64,000 bases of DNA from Anisakis pegreffii (lineage: Eukaryota; Nematoda; Chromadorea; Rhabditida; Anisakidae): the NCBI GenBank assembly GCA_035041965.1, contig JAPYMA010001211.1, positions 62,001-126,000 on the forward strand, written 5' to 3'. The translations under genes were made by a program, and so were the position numbers. This document shows, one piece after another, positions 13,556 through 25,365 of this stretch. The notes under the pieces are model-generated. The model was not told the origin of the DNA and did no database searches. It saw only the letters and a program-made list of their open reading frames with translations. The stretch's first letter is position 1. Every line of letters begins with the position of its first letter.

Positions 13556-13645
13556 TCCGAGCGAAATTTCACGTCGATCGGAATCCGACCCACCTGACTT
13601 TTCGGTATTCCGATATCCGCACTCCGAGCGGACAATTTGCAGGAT
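13556..13645 (+). repeat. Dispersed repeat, copy A
   Basis: Shares a diverged core of about 80 bp with 17835-17925 (+) and 17375-17465 (-). The most similar blocks are GCGAAATTTCACGTCGATCGG and TTCGGTATTCCGATATCCG. Long open frames on both strands here (13435-13701) follow from the repeat's base composition and are not counted as genes. Confidence 0.55.
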
Positions 13646-13701
13646 CTGTCGGAATTACGACTGTCGGAATGATGAAATTTATATTCGGTCAATTCGAGTG
13701 A

Positions 13702-15374
13702 ACAATTCGGACAGTCGCTTTTGATTTTTCATTGAACAGATATCTTAATGTATGGTGATATTCGTCTATTCATATGATGACATTCCTTTTTTATCAACGG
13801 TGAGTTCGTTTATGAAACTGTGAGCAAATTTGAATGCTGTAAATGCAACGCATGAATATGTGGTATGAGCAAAGAGAATGTATGTGACAATAAAAAAATT
13901 TTTAGATACACGTTTGATGTGTCACTGCTTATCAAACAAAGTGCTGTTAATATTGGGTGTTTAGGAGTGAATTTGCTGAGGTTTATTGAACTTTAATGTG
14001 ACATTTTTTGTTGATTAATCATCTTATGTGGTATTCGTCAAGGAGCAGCTTGTTTTTTTACCATGGCAGAGGAGATCCAGTCAGGAAGTAAAACGATAGT
14101 TAAGGAACAAGTGAAAATTCATCCGTTAGTGAATATAACTCTGAACTATCAGAGGTTTTGAGATACGACATGTGCCCAAAGTTTGCACCATTTCACACTC
14201 CCATTCTGTTTTTATGATCGAGGATTTTGAGAGCTTCATTGAAGAAGTATGAACGAAACGCTTTCAAACGTTTCAGTCATTAATGTCTTAAGGAATTCTA
14301 TCATTTACTAAAAAGCATTATTTTACGCCATTTGCAAATGCATTCATGAGCGATTGAAGAAGGAGAGGAAGATATCGTTAAAATTTTAAATAACAATTCG
14401 ACTGAAACAAAGAATTGCAAAAAAAAACAGAAAAATCAAAAAAAAGAAATATACCAATAACACTATGATTAGCCTGTAACGTATTTATTTTCTTCACGAC
14501 TCTATTTATGGATGCCAATGAAGTGAGTCTTGTTCTTATGATAACACTACACACTTTGAAGCGACTCAAGAAATCGGATCGTCGCTTATATCAAAGTTAA
14601 TCAGCAAAATGCTTAGCAATAGTAACAGAGTGCATACAGAAGGGGTGCATGCTGACGATGGCGATGACAATCTCATATAAGCGCAAAAATAACTCAGAAT
14701 AGAATCAATTGAGCAGATCAATCCAGATACGTTCAGCACCAAAAATGGTGATTAATCGCTTTCATGAAAATGCATACATACACCTTCATTCAATATCCTT
14801 TCGACAAACATTCCTTGTAAAATTTCCTGTCCATCATCACTCATATACATTATGCTTATTCATGTTATGATTCGTTCAACTCCCACCCTTGCACACTGAT
14901 CAACGCATCGTTACAGTCTCATCACTTCTTCCAATCCTGCAGCATTTCCTCGATAGTTTGATCGTTTACCGCTTCACTTTAGATGGATGGGATTTCCTGT
15001 GCCTTTGAATTTCTCGCTGCAAACTATAACGTTATCAGCTCATGTGTCTTATAAATTTCACGCCTCAGCTGACTATGAGTTTGCGATGAGTTATTGTTGT
15101 ATAGTGATCCAATTAGCATACGTGATCTGCTTACATGTAAATGAGTTATCTTCTTATTGTTAGGAATCTTAAAAAATTTTAATATGAGTTGTCTTCTCAT
15201 ATAAAAAACTCTATATAAGTGAAAGACTTCATTGTCTTGGTGCGACTTGTCTCGATACTAACGAGTAAAGGGTTGTTCCGTCGTCTCAATAAAGCCACCC
15301 TCTAAAAGGTCAGTGTGACGAGTTCTCTCTGGACACAATCCGATGAGTTCCAATCGAACGTTTGAATGTATTGC
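13702..15374. other. No gene recognised; left flank of the segmental duplication
   Basis: AT-rich sequence without a supported ORF. A TATATAAG motif near 15212 lies about 300 bp before the first PMP3-like start codon and might serve as its core promoter, but the same octamer also occurs in places with no gene. Confidence 0.35.
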
Positions 15375-15513
15375 AGTTGATATAGGGGATCGATTCGGAT
15401 GTTTGAATGTTTAGGAAATGTTTCATATAATGTAAACGTGAACGTGGATGGCGTTGAAGAGGTGTGAACAAGAGTAATGCAGCAAGCAACGCTTGTTCTT
15501 TTCAGAATTTGCA

Positions 15514-16051
15514 ATGGGCGAAGAGGATACGAACAAGATCATTGAGCTCATCCTCATCCTATTTTTTCCGGTTCGTGATCGCAATCAATCAACTTATTCA
15601 CTTATGTTCTTCACATGAATTGTGCCGTAAGCTTCCCGGTAGCATATTAGGCAAATCTTCATGAAGTGAATTCTGCTTACTAAAAGGATTTGCAGTCATT
15701 ATGACACTTTCGGTTGAACACCTGAATCATTTTCGAAATGAGAAGTAGTAATTGGTTGAAGAGAGCGGTGAAGAGCGGCAACTGGATTAACATTTTGTGA
15801 ATTTTTTTATCGTTCCAATAGTAATCGATGAAACAACCATAGCCCGGGAAATGAGAATGGTATCTGCTGATAAGCTTCTTATGAAATTACAATTGCTAAT
15901 ATTGATCAACTGATTGTTTCAGCCGTTAGCCGTATGGTTCCATGCAAAGCAGTGCACCGGTCATGTGTGCCTAAATATTTGTCTTTTGCTTTTATTCGTC
16001 TTACCAGGAATTATACATGCAATTTGGTTTTGTTTTATGCGACAGAAATAG
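15514..16051 (+). CDS. UPF0057/PMP3-like small membrane protein, copy 1
   Basis: Two exons, 15514-15570 and 15923-16051, give a 61-aa protein. The family (yeast Pmp3, plant RCI2, nematode T23F2-type proteins) consists of two-helix plasma-membrane proteolipids that modulate membrane potential and salt tolerance. Diagnostic features in order: a hydrophobic helix ending FFPPLAVW, a short loop HAKQCTGHVCLN, and a second helix with PGIIHAIWF. The intron splits the FFP|PLAVW motif between codons. TTTTCAG lies 8 bases before the ATG and is a likely spliced-leader acceptor. The length matches the family. A second copy sits 2.85 kb downstream on the same strand, and a secreted-peptide exon lies opposite at 16837-16885. 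Confidence 0.9.
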
Positions 16052-16836
16052 ATGCCGTCAGTGGACGAAACCTACTGAACTGATGTGCTGAAAAGCGATC
16101 GATCACATTCGTGATCACATGTGCCTCAAGCCTGTGTCTCACATCTAATCGCCTACTTAATGCTCTTCGAATCGAGTACTCCACACCAGTATACTACCAC
16201 ATAGCAGTGGTTTCATTTAGCACAAAACGATCCATCACTTACATCAACGAACCTCACCTCAACTTATTTCCGAACATGAATCTTATATGCACCCCCTATG
16301 GCTTTCATCATTCGTTATCAATGTGTATTACAATTTAATCACTCTGATAAATGACATCGTGCACTGTGTTTTTTCCTTTCATAACACTTTCTTTTTTCTT
16401 CCTCAAATAGGCTGATTTTTACTCGTATATATTCTTTTGCATAAACGCTCTTCTAATCGACTGCATTTGATATTCACATTACTAAAGCACTCAATGACAA
16501 CATTCAGCAAAAATCGTTAGCAGAATAAAACGCAAGCAAAACCATTGCCCGTTATGTTCAAATAATTGCTTCAAACAACAACCAAGTTTTCAAAATTGCC
16601 TTATTTACTGTACATCACACTCATCGGAATAATATAACAATCTAAAGCAATGCACAAAGTATTTGCGGAATGGATGGATATTATAATCACTTAGCTGTTT
16701 AATATACATTCAGAAACGCAGTTGGATCTCTCTCTCTGCAAAGAGCCATCTCGAATCACCAACACATGAAACTTTTCGAGACAGTGAAACCTACAGTGAC
16801 GGGTATTCTGTCGTGAAGCATACATCATGAACTTAC

Positions 16837-16885
16837 AATGAAGCCATTTGTGGTTGTTGCAACGACAACGACGACCAATACGCAT
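16837..16885 (-). pseudogene. Orphan signal-peptide-like exon, remnant of a secreted Gly-rich peptide gene
   Basis: The minus strand encodes, after a TTTTCAG acceptor and before a GTAAGT donor, the 16-residue hydrophobic run CVLVVVVVATTTNGFI. The exon at 20565-20613 has the same length and phase and encodes a very similar run; several differences between them are synonymous, so this frame was once under selection. The ATG just inside the exon is in a different frame, so the true start must lie in an exon not found. The Gly-rich second exon present in the right copy is absent here, so this gene is probably broken, unless it uses an unrelated second exon. Confidence 0.5.
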
Positions 16886-17333
16886 CTGAAAATATCACTA
16901 TTTATTTCTCATCAATGCTTGAGAGTTGGTGAGAACAGTCGTTGAGAAATGAGAAACAAAAACTGCAAAAGTGGGCACAACGATTGAAGAGGAATTCAAA
17001 AGCAAAACTTAATCTAAAAAAACTTAATCTTCTAATTGGAAATAAGAAACCACAAATTCGAAGATTCGGAAGCGTTTTCTCATATCATTAGGAAATTCTA
17101 AGGTCATACGAATTGAGAAAGAGCCTGGAAGGTGTACAACTTGATCTTGACGGTCAACAGTTTGATTGTTACAGTGAGTGAGCTCATGGTACAGAGAGGC
17201 TGATGAGCTTGTGAACTGTTAAATCTTACAATTAGTTGTTCATTGCAATATGGCTGTTTAGTGGACATGAGAAGCTGAAAGTTGGGATACATGTCGTTGG
17301 ATTAAACCCACATTCGAACATTCTGCATAGTAC

Positions 17334-17367
17334 TGATGGCCACATCCGATCGAGGATGTGGCCATCA
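17334..17367. repeat. Perfect 14-bp inverted repeat
   Basis: The arms TGATGGCCACATCC and GGATGTGGCCATCA are perfect complements around the 6-base loop GATCGA. It starts exactly where similarity between the two segmental copies ends, and is followed at once by dispersed-repeat copy C. This suggests a small mobile or recombination-prone element at the duplication edge. Confidence 0.85.
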
Positions 17368-17374
17368 CTATTAT

Positions 17375-17465
17375 GCACGATAGAAGGTTAGTCAGGATTA
17401 CGACATCGGAATGTCGAAGTATGATTTTGGTTAAATTCCGACCGCCATGGAATTTCGTTCGCATT
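17375..17465 (-). repeat. Dispersed repeat, copy C
   Basis: Read on the minus strand, this matches copy A (13556-13645) at roughly 70 percent by eye over its first 60 bases, through blocks ACGAAATTCCATGGCGGTCGG and CTTCGACATTCCGATGTCG. Inverted orientation relative to copies A and B. Confidence 0.55.
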
Positions 17466-17834
17466 CATATCTTGCACAAATTCCACTTATCAAACGATTG
17501 TTAGCGGTAGTCAACACAGTCTTTCAGTTACTGTCGATGACCTGAAGAATGTGTTTTTTTTTCGGTTTTCGATGTCCTTGATTGCTCACATTGCCGCTTA
17601 TCAATGTCACATACTCAATGCACTTCAACAACATATCTCATGCAAGCTTATCATCTTAATATTATATCAGTAACGCCACATCTTATCATAACGTTTGAAT
17701 CATACCGAACAAACTTGAATGAAAAAGAAACTACTGTGAGCGATTCAAATCGTTTTCATTGCTTCATTCAGTCGTGGTTATCATCAGCCAAGATTGCTTC
17801 TGTCAGTTTATTATACAGTTTATTATAGTGATGG

Positions 17835-17925
17835 CCTAGTAGACGACCTTCATTTCAGTTGGAGGCCAACCGACCTGAGTTTCCAACATTGCGACATTCG
17901 GAATTCCAACGGACCTTCCAAACTG
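17835..17925 (+). repeat. Dispersed repeat, copy B
   Basis: More diverged than copies A and C. The recognisable blocks are GGCCAACCGACCTGAGTTTCC and CATTGCGACATTCGGAATTCC. It sits just left of the right-hand segmental copy, as copy A sits left of the left-hand one, so it may have travelled with the duplication. Confidence 0.45.
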
Positions 17926-18358
17926 TTCTTCAGTCCGAACCCGGATGGTGGAATTTCGACTGAAATTTGGTGGATTTATCTGACCTACGGTCGGTCAGAC
18001 GCCTTCACTCGTGCATAGCAAAGGGATGGATGTTGCTAGCGTTTGCGATCACATCTGAACGGAGAAGTGGTTCGTGAATGAACCAGTCAAGAGAACAATA
18101 ATTCGGTAGCCTAAAATCTGAGCAATCGTTTTCAAGAAATTTGTGAATTCTGTTTGCGGATCGTTTATTCTCTTTGGACATAGACATTTGGTGATGAGTT
18201 CTAATTAATTTCAATTAGGAGTTGAGCGATTCGAACGTTCATCGCTTATGAAATGTTTCTTGCTGTATTATGTGAACGTGAACGTGGGTAGATAGCGTTG
18301 AACAACTGTGAATGAAGTTAGTGCAGCAAACTGCGTTCGTTGTTTTCAGAAATCCACA

Positions 18359-18751
18359 ATGGGAGAAAGCGGTGCAGATATTTGTATCGAAGTCCTTTTA
18401 GTGATGTTTATCCCGGTTAGTCGTTTCAATAGCAATCGGTAAACCAACCATAGTCCTGGAAATGAGAATGATATCTGCTGATGAGGTACTAGCTTCTCAT
18501 CAAATTGCAATTGCTAATATTAATCAACTGAAGGATGTTCGTTTCAGCCGTTAGCCATATGGTACCATGCAGGGGAGTGCAACGGTGACGTGTGCTGCAA
18601 TCTTTATCTACTTCTTTTCGGCCCTATTCCGCCATGGATACACGCAATTATTTATTGCTTCTGCAGTGACGACGACGAAGTAGTGGTGGTGCAAGAGCGA
18701 CCAGCCGGACCAAAAGTAGTCGTGAACACAGTCACAAACGTAAATGCGTAG
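18359..18751 (+). CDS. UPF0057/PMP3-like small membrane protein, copy 2
   Basis: Two exons, 18359-18415 and 18548-18751, give an 86-aa protein. The 57-nt first exon and the intron position are identical to copy 1. The family core is clear: MFIPPLAIWYHAGECNGDVC, then a second helix ending PPWIHAIIYCFC. Unlike copy 1 it carries a hydrophilic tail of about 30 residues that starts SDDDEVVVVQ and ends VTNVNA; long-tailed UPF0057 members are known in nematodes. PG in copy 1's PGIIHA motif is PPW here. TGTTTTCAG lies 9 bases before the ATG and is a likely spliced-leader acceptor. The gene probably arose with copy 1 by the segmental duplication and has since diverged. Confidence 0.9.
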
Positions 18752-20089
18752 TCTCGTAATGACCTATGTGATCACCTGTAACCTTTCTATCTGTACGTTA
18801 GCTGTATATGTTTAAGACGTACACGGATATAATGCAGTATCGATGTGGATAATGAAATGTAACTATGGTATATCTCACTTGGAGGATCTGCTCCCTCTTG
18901 TGTTTTTATGATAGAAATACTTCGTGTTTCGATTTAATAATTTAGTGTCATAACCAAATGAATGGAAATAATTGCTGCTGTCGCAATGATTACTGAAATG
19001 ATTTACTGATCTGATGTGCTGACAAGGGATCGGTTCTGAATCGCATCCCACAGAATTACACCAGTCTTTTTGTGATCAATTCATATCAACATGTTTCATA
19101 TCAGTTATTGATTTCATATTCTTAACAATTAATAAGTGATATCGTGCAACGTTTTTCATAAATTTTTCATAAACTTCTTCCGTTTTCCATCTTATAAGAC
19201 AGTGTTTTTCTCCAGTAAATTCCTTTATATACTCTTCCTTCGTGCTCTTCAAATCGAGTACATTTGATACGCACATTGATATGCATTCATTCATAACATT
19301 CAACAAAATTCGTTAGCAGAATGAAACCCAAGCGAATCCATCGCCCGCTATGTTCAAACGATCGGTTCAGAAGACAACTTAGTTTCCGAAATTACCTTAT
19401 TTATCATGTAGTATAGCCACCACAGTGGCATAAGGATCTGAAGCAGTAAGATAAGGATTTACGGGGTGAATGAATATTATAATCGGTCAGGTGTTCAGTA
19501 AACATTCAGAAATGCAGTTAGATCTGTGTAAATATGCATGTCATATCACTAATGCATGAAACTTTTCGAGAGCTCAGGAACATGCCTAACCGAAAGTATG
19601 AAAAATTTTATAGGGTTTTTCATACAAAATTGAGCACGCATTCCACCTGAAGAGAACGTGCCAAATCATTTCAGTGAATTTTTCGTGTGTCTAGTTTCTT
19701 AGTGGAATGAAAGCGTGTTGGCGATTATGCAATATTTTGAAATCTGAGTTTCATCTCTTTATGAGTATTGTTACTTTCGATGATCAGGTGTTTAAAACTG
19801 AGAAAACCTCAAAACAGTTTTATGTAACATCACTAGGGTCAATCATCGTAATTTTTGCAGCAAATTCGATCGCAATCACAGCATAACTGCACAATTGAGT
19901 GCTTTGCACAAGCACAACACACTTCAAAATAGATATCATCGGTACAAAAGGAATAATATGTGGTGCAGAAAATGCTTTGAATTGAACACGAACGATCAAT
20001 CATATTTCTGCATAAACCGATCAACTCTTCAAACGATGGTGATCGCTACAAATTGCACGAGCAAGTCGCACCTATGAGATTCTAATGAA

Positions 20090-20613
20090 TCAACAGCATC
20101 CTCCAAATCCACCACCTCCACCGCCAAAGCCACCGATACCTCCGAAGCCTCCGATACCACCGAAACCTCCGATTCCACCGAATCCACCGCGGTATCCACC
20201 CATACCGCCGAATCCGCCGCCGAGACCGCCGAATCCGCCGCCGAGACCGCCGAACCCCCCACCGAAACCACCCACTCCACCGAAGCCGCCACCTCCACCG
20301 AAACCACCAGCTCCACCGAAGCCGCCACCTCCACCGAAACCGCCAGCTCCACCGAAACCGCCAGCTCCACCGAAGCCGCCACCTCCACCGAAGCCACCAG
20401 GGAAGCCGCCTCCTCCGAAAAACGGTCCGCACCCACCTCCACAACTGATGCCACAGCAATTCATCTGAACTCGTCAAATTATCATCAAATACAATAGATA
20501 TTCAAAGATAATAATGACAGATATTCCGTCGTTAAACATGCTGTGATTAACTTCATCAACTCACCATGAAACTATCCACAGTTGTTGCAACGAGAACAAC
20601 GAGTAAGACGCAT
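20090..20613 (-). CDS. Secreted glycine-rich, Cys-capped small protein
   Basis: Two exons are supported on the minus strand: 20565-20613 and 20090-20464. The first encodes a hydrophobic signal-peptide core, CVLLVVLVATTVDSFM. It ends in phase 0 at a GTGAGT donor and joins in frame to the second, which follows a GTTCAG acceptor. The second begins MNCCGISCGGGCGPFFGGGG, continues with about 90 residues of GGFGG/GGAGGFGG repeats, and ends FGGCC before the stop. Cysteine clusters at both ends and Gly/Phe repeats resemble cuticle, adhesive or antimicrobial (GGYGG) secreted peptides of nematodes; no single family can be named. The start codon is not located: the ATG in the first exon is out of frame. 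The plus strand is also open here as a Pro/Lys run, but lacks splice signals and termini. Confidence 0.65.
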
Positions 20614-21045
20614 CTGAAAGCATCAGTTTTTATTTCTCGTCAATGGTTGAGAGTTTGTTAAAACAGTTGTTGAGAAATGATAAGCAAAAACTTGTAAAGG
20701 TGAGAATCTCGATTGAAGGGGAATTCAAAAACAAAACATATTCACTAGTTGGAAGTGCGAAACCGGAAATTCAAAGATTCGGAAGCCTTTCCTCATTTCA
20801 TTAGGAAATTCTAAAGTGTCACGAATTTAGAAAGAGCGTGGAGCGTGTACAGTTTGATCTTGACGGTCAACAGTTTGATCCTTACAGTTAGTGAACTCAT
20901 GACACGCAATAGCTGCTGAGCTTATGAAATATTAGATCTTATTGACTCATTGCAATATGGCTGTTTACTGGACAAAAGAGTTGAAAATTGGAAGTGATAT
21001 CGTTGAATTGAACCCACATTTGAAGACTGTGCATAGCTGTCGATT

Positions 21046-24000
21046 AGCTGAAGGTAATGAATTGAAGTAGAGGAGTTGAGACTAGCGGGAGATGACTAGC
21101 GACGAGGAAGTGCTACTTTTTCAATGGATGATCGTCTTATATAAGAGCGAAACAGCCATTGTTGGTATGGGAAATTTTCATTTCGACTGCAGTTCTCTTT
21201 TGTCCTCATTGATAAACGAAGAAACTGGATGGATGGATGGATGGATGGATGGATGACGAGTTCATAAGTTTTTGTCAATTGAATTTTATGCAAACAAATT
21301 GAACGAATCATTCTTTTGAGCACGTATCAATTCCCGAAAGTTCATTCAATGTGAGTAAGGTAGCGATGACATTAGATATTCACTCGATAAAATCGTTCAG
21401 TTCTATTGCTGCTTTCATTGAACCAGTAGTCCTTACGCTCGGGTGCTACACTACCCCCCCCCTCGGCCCCCTCGACGATCTGCAAGGCCGATATTATCTG
21501 CACCCCTTCAACAATTTTCAATTTGTACGTATAACATCAGAAATCATTTCTAGATCTCCTCCGTTACCCCCTGACATCCCCAAATTACGCAAAAATGAGT
21601 AATCCCCCCTTCTGGGGATCCCTGGACTAAACGGTACTCACCTATCGTTGCTCGAGTTTCTTAGTTCAAAAAACAAAAATCTCCATCGTGGAGTGAATCG
21701 CAGCTTCATGAATGCATTAAATGCTTCTGATCGCGTTGAATTACTTCTTCTGATCGCACTGAGATCGCATCTGATTGCATCGGAATGAGTTGAGTACCAA
21801 AGTGTTACGAATCAACTGCTTCATAAAGTGATTTTAAACGGACAACTGATTGGGTGCTTTTGAGATAAACAAGCGTTTGCTGATACCTCAAATTGGTCAC
21901 ATCTCATTTACACTTCTGATGCAAGTCCACTGCAAATTCATTACTTGTTCCACAACTCTAAACGGATCAACTGATAATATTTGCAAATGAGTGCCATTGT
22001 TTTCCCGAATCGTTTATCATACGATGAAATTTGCAAAGACCATTCAAGACTTCACTGCTCTATGAATACATAATAATATTTGCAATATTTGCATAAAATG
22101 CTGTCCGATAGTTTTTTTTGGTTGTTGTTGGAAACGGTGCAGAGTGTGAATGATTTCTGATTGTGCATTGCATAAATATTTGATGAATGGGGCATTCAGC
22201 GAGAATGTTGTTAGTTTTAGCGGTGGGTGACAACAATTCACACTGAAACGGCTAATTGAGAATGTTTGTGTAAACATTAAAACGAAGACCGAACACAAAA
22301 AAATGATTGATCTCAACACGAGTTCAACGCATTTTTACGCTATTGTAATTGTTGCTGAGTTTTTTCGCTACAAAGCATCATCATTATAATTTATAAGTTA
22401 GTAAGTGAATGAATAGATTTTGCGTATTTTTTGTACTTTCACAGTTGCTTTTCACAAGAAATTACTCCTATTATTATACTGTTACTACTCTAAACATTAC
22501 TACGAATATTACGCTTGATTATTTACACACAGTCTGCTACATAATCATTGCCGTCAGATTGAATACAATGTCATGTTTTTTTAAGCAACATTAACGGATA
22601 CTAATTGTGTGGTATCAAAACAGGGTCACTGTAAGCTATATCACGTTTGCAATTCTCAGTTGTTTATATTACAGACTGTAAAGGAATAAAATTTGAGTAC
22701 TCTGTGATTATATTTTTGGTATGATAGTTCCGCACTTTCTTTTCATGCTATTATTAAATTATTACAACTTGAAATGTTACTATTAATGTTGCATTTAATT
22801 ATTTGCACACAGTCTGTTATACAATCACAAATTTGCCATTAGAATGAATCTAATGTCATGTTTTCAAGCAATCGCAACAGGCGCTAATGTTCTGGTAGCA
22901 AAATCCTAAACTATATCACGCTTGCAATCTACAGTTCGTTTGTTATTCAGTCAGCAATTAGAAGTCATCACGAGTTTGTGTCTTTCTCTTATCACCAACA
23001 TCATAGACCATTAAGAGATAAAATTTGACTTCTCTTTAATCATATTGACTTATTCATTATTAACTAAGTAATTGTTAACTCTGACATATATATTAGTTAT
23101 ACTGACTAAATAATGATCGTATTTCAACTCTCCGAATGAAAGCATTTAAAACCAATTGACTGCGTGTCCGTACAAAAGGTATTGAAATTGCAAAATGATC
23201 ATTCAAATCAACGAGAACTACTCAAAATAAAGCCGTAACAGCTAGCAAATTACAAAATCCTATTTATCACTCCCCGTTAGTGGAGCCGATTCATTAGCCG
23301 TACAGAACCTTCCATGTGTCTTATTTGAGTTGATTTGCCATCAGAAGTTCAATTTCGATTCAGTGCTCTGATCCAGAGTGTTTAGCTTGAATCACGACAG
23401 CTGAGCATGCTCATTCAAAGCAATCGCTGCGTTACTAGTACAAATTGATCTCTGATATGATTGTTGATTGCCTTCTGGATGATCACTGTGCGCAATGTCA
23501 GCAATCAACAGTAAACTGTCGCAATCAATCGATAAAATCACATTCATACCAACAATTCAATGTAAACTTGTTATTGTTATTGCTACTATTGTCAGTACCA
23601 AATTCATTTGTATACGGTTGCAGATCTTAACATTTTTCCCAGAGTTTACAGATTTGCACAGTACCTGTGCACGATCGTTAGATTCCTTTATCTGGTAGCA
23701 GTGGATGAGTGTCGTGTGATGATATCACGTCCGTAGCTTATAAATTATCGAGCCTGTCCTTCTTGGCAATATGAACATTATTACTTAAAAGTTATAATTA
23801 GATTACTTGATTCATTCATTTTATAAACGAACCCAACGCAATAAAAGCAATGCTCTGCTCCACTTCATTCCGTTGATTCATCACCTTGAAATGATATCAA
23901 GGTATATTTGCTAGTCACTCTCACCTGTTATCACCTTATTCGCAGTTTACAATTAACGAATGAATATAGTTTTGATTTGCTAATAGAAATGTGGCAAATG

Positions 24001-25365
24001 AGCATAACAGTGATGCGTATGATAAGGTGCGCATAATTGTTTCTGTTATGATGCAGATATTAAGAATGAAGACGATGTTGTATCTTGTGCATAAAGAATG
24101 AGGAAGTTAACAACAGCGGTTAGTCAGTGCAGTAGTCAGAGTTTGATGTGTATGAACTAACCGAAAAGGAGGAAAATTTTACCGTGTTCCAGTTAGAGTA
24201 AACTTCAACGTATCGTCTTATGTGTTCAGTACTTACGCCTAGTTTACACAAGCTTATTAATGCCTCAAACAAGACGAGTTTAATCGAAACAGAACTCATT
24301 TGCAACCCGTAAAAGCAAACGCGAATCTATTCGTTAAGCTCGTGCTGATATAACTGATAATAAGCACACTCAAGATAACCACATTGATGGCTTTCTATAC
24401 AGTTCTATTTGTGCGTTCAATAAAGCGTTGCTATCCAACACTTTCGGCGTTCGTATCGTCCAGAAATCGATTCCAGTACACTGCTATTGCAACATCGTTC
24501 ACCGCATTTACAATTGTGAGTATCATTAATTGTACCTCATCCATACTTCAGTGTTCCTCTAACACGCCATAACTCAAATAAGCACAGATCACGCAATGAA
24601 TCCATGTTGACACTTCAATTTCCAACGAATATTAGCCAAAACTACAACTAGTAAATTCATCTAGCGAAGGGAATGTTTCAACCTGTTGTATAAGATAGCA
24701 TAGTGTTGGAAAGGGCTGAAATTGCTGAGGGATATTATTTGTCTTTCAGCAGAGTGTTATTGGTTGGTATTGATGTTGATAAGTGAATGTGATCATGTTC
24801 ATGATAAGATTCCAGATGAGGTATTCTTCCTCTGTTATCACAAGACCAAAGAGAACACTGTCTGTCGATGTATAATTCCAATTAGGGTTGATACTCTCAC
24901 TCACCTTCGTTCGTTTGCCTGCTTATAACGCAAATGACAACATTACATCATCATCGAATAATTTTCATCTATTCAAATTTTCATCTAACCATCAAATTAC
25001 TGTTTTGATTCCCAGCACATCACATTTATGATTTTGCTTTCAGAATAACATCACTTGTCAGTGTCATGTTTCATAGCCTATTGACTACATCTTCGTTTCC
25101 GAGAAATTTATCACAGTTGCACCAATAGTGAAACGAATCGTATTTCTCATCGATAGTCTTTTTTAGTTAGCGCTTGTGCCCACTCGATTAGACAATATTA
25201 CAATCTAGTGAAAACGTTCGAATCTTCATAATGAAAGCGTTTAGTGGGCTGGAATTTTCGGCAATTCGACGTTAGACTCCATTAGAGCATTTGTTTTGTG
25301 CTGATAATGCGATTTATTCGCATGAGTCTAGTTCATTCATGTAAATCTCGTAGACAACAGCCGCA
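21046..25365. other. Intergenic; no gene recognised
   Basis: Besides the GGAT microsatellite, a C-rich patch at 21440-21625 stands out against AT-rich surroundings (runs of eight or more C, CCCCTGACATCCCC, CCCCCCTTCTGGGG). Two loosely similar stretches near 22410-22620 and 22740-22930 share ATTACACTT/TTATTTACACACAGTCTG-type blocks and the tail AATGTCATGTTTT, and are probably diverged repeat copies. No ORF shows family similarity. The last few hundred bases must include the DHRS1-like promoter. Confidence 0.45.
21227..21254. repeat. (GGAT)7 microsatellite
   Basis: Seven perfect GGAT units. On the minus strand they create a HPSIHPSI run in an otherwise unsupported frame. Confidence 0.95.

Larger units (their letters stand above)
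15375..17330. repeat. Tandem segmental duplication, left copy
   Basis: Sequence from about 15375 to 17330 aligns by eye, in order and in the same orientation, with about 18215-21045. Shared landmarks are the GAACGTGAACGTGG block before the PMP3-like gene, both PMP3 exons, the GATGTGCTGA block near 16083, the ATGAAACTTTTCGAGA block near 16765, the secreted-peptide exon at 16837-16885, and the CTTGACGGTCAACAGTTTGAT block near 17145. The right copy holds about 0.94 kb extra, containing the Gly-rich exon, between points equivalent to about 16785 and 16800 here. Similarity stops abruptly at GCATAG, just before the hairpin at 17334. Confidence 0.85.
18215..21045. repeat. Tandem segmental duplication, right copy
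   Basis: Partner of 15375-17330 in direct orientation. It carries the second PMP3-like gene and the complete secreted Gly-rich gene. It is about 0.9 kb longer than the left copy because of the segment at about 19580-20520 that holds the Gly-rich exon. Confidence 0.85.

Noticed and set aside
13435..13701. Overlapping ORFs of about 85 codons on both strands
   Set aside because: They coincide with dispersed-repeat copy A; neither has splice, start-context or family support.
20085..20468. 127-aa plus-strand Pro/Lys-rich ORF and two other open frames
   Set aside because: A GGN-type repeat opens several frames. The minus frame with Cys caps, a stop and in-phase splice signals to a conserved leader exon is the better gene.
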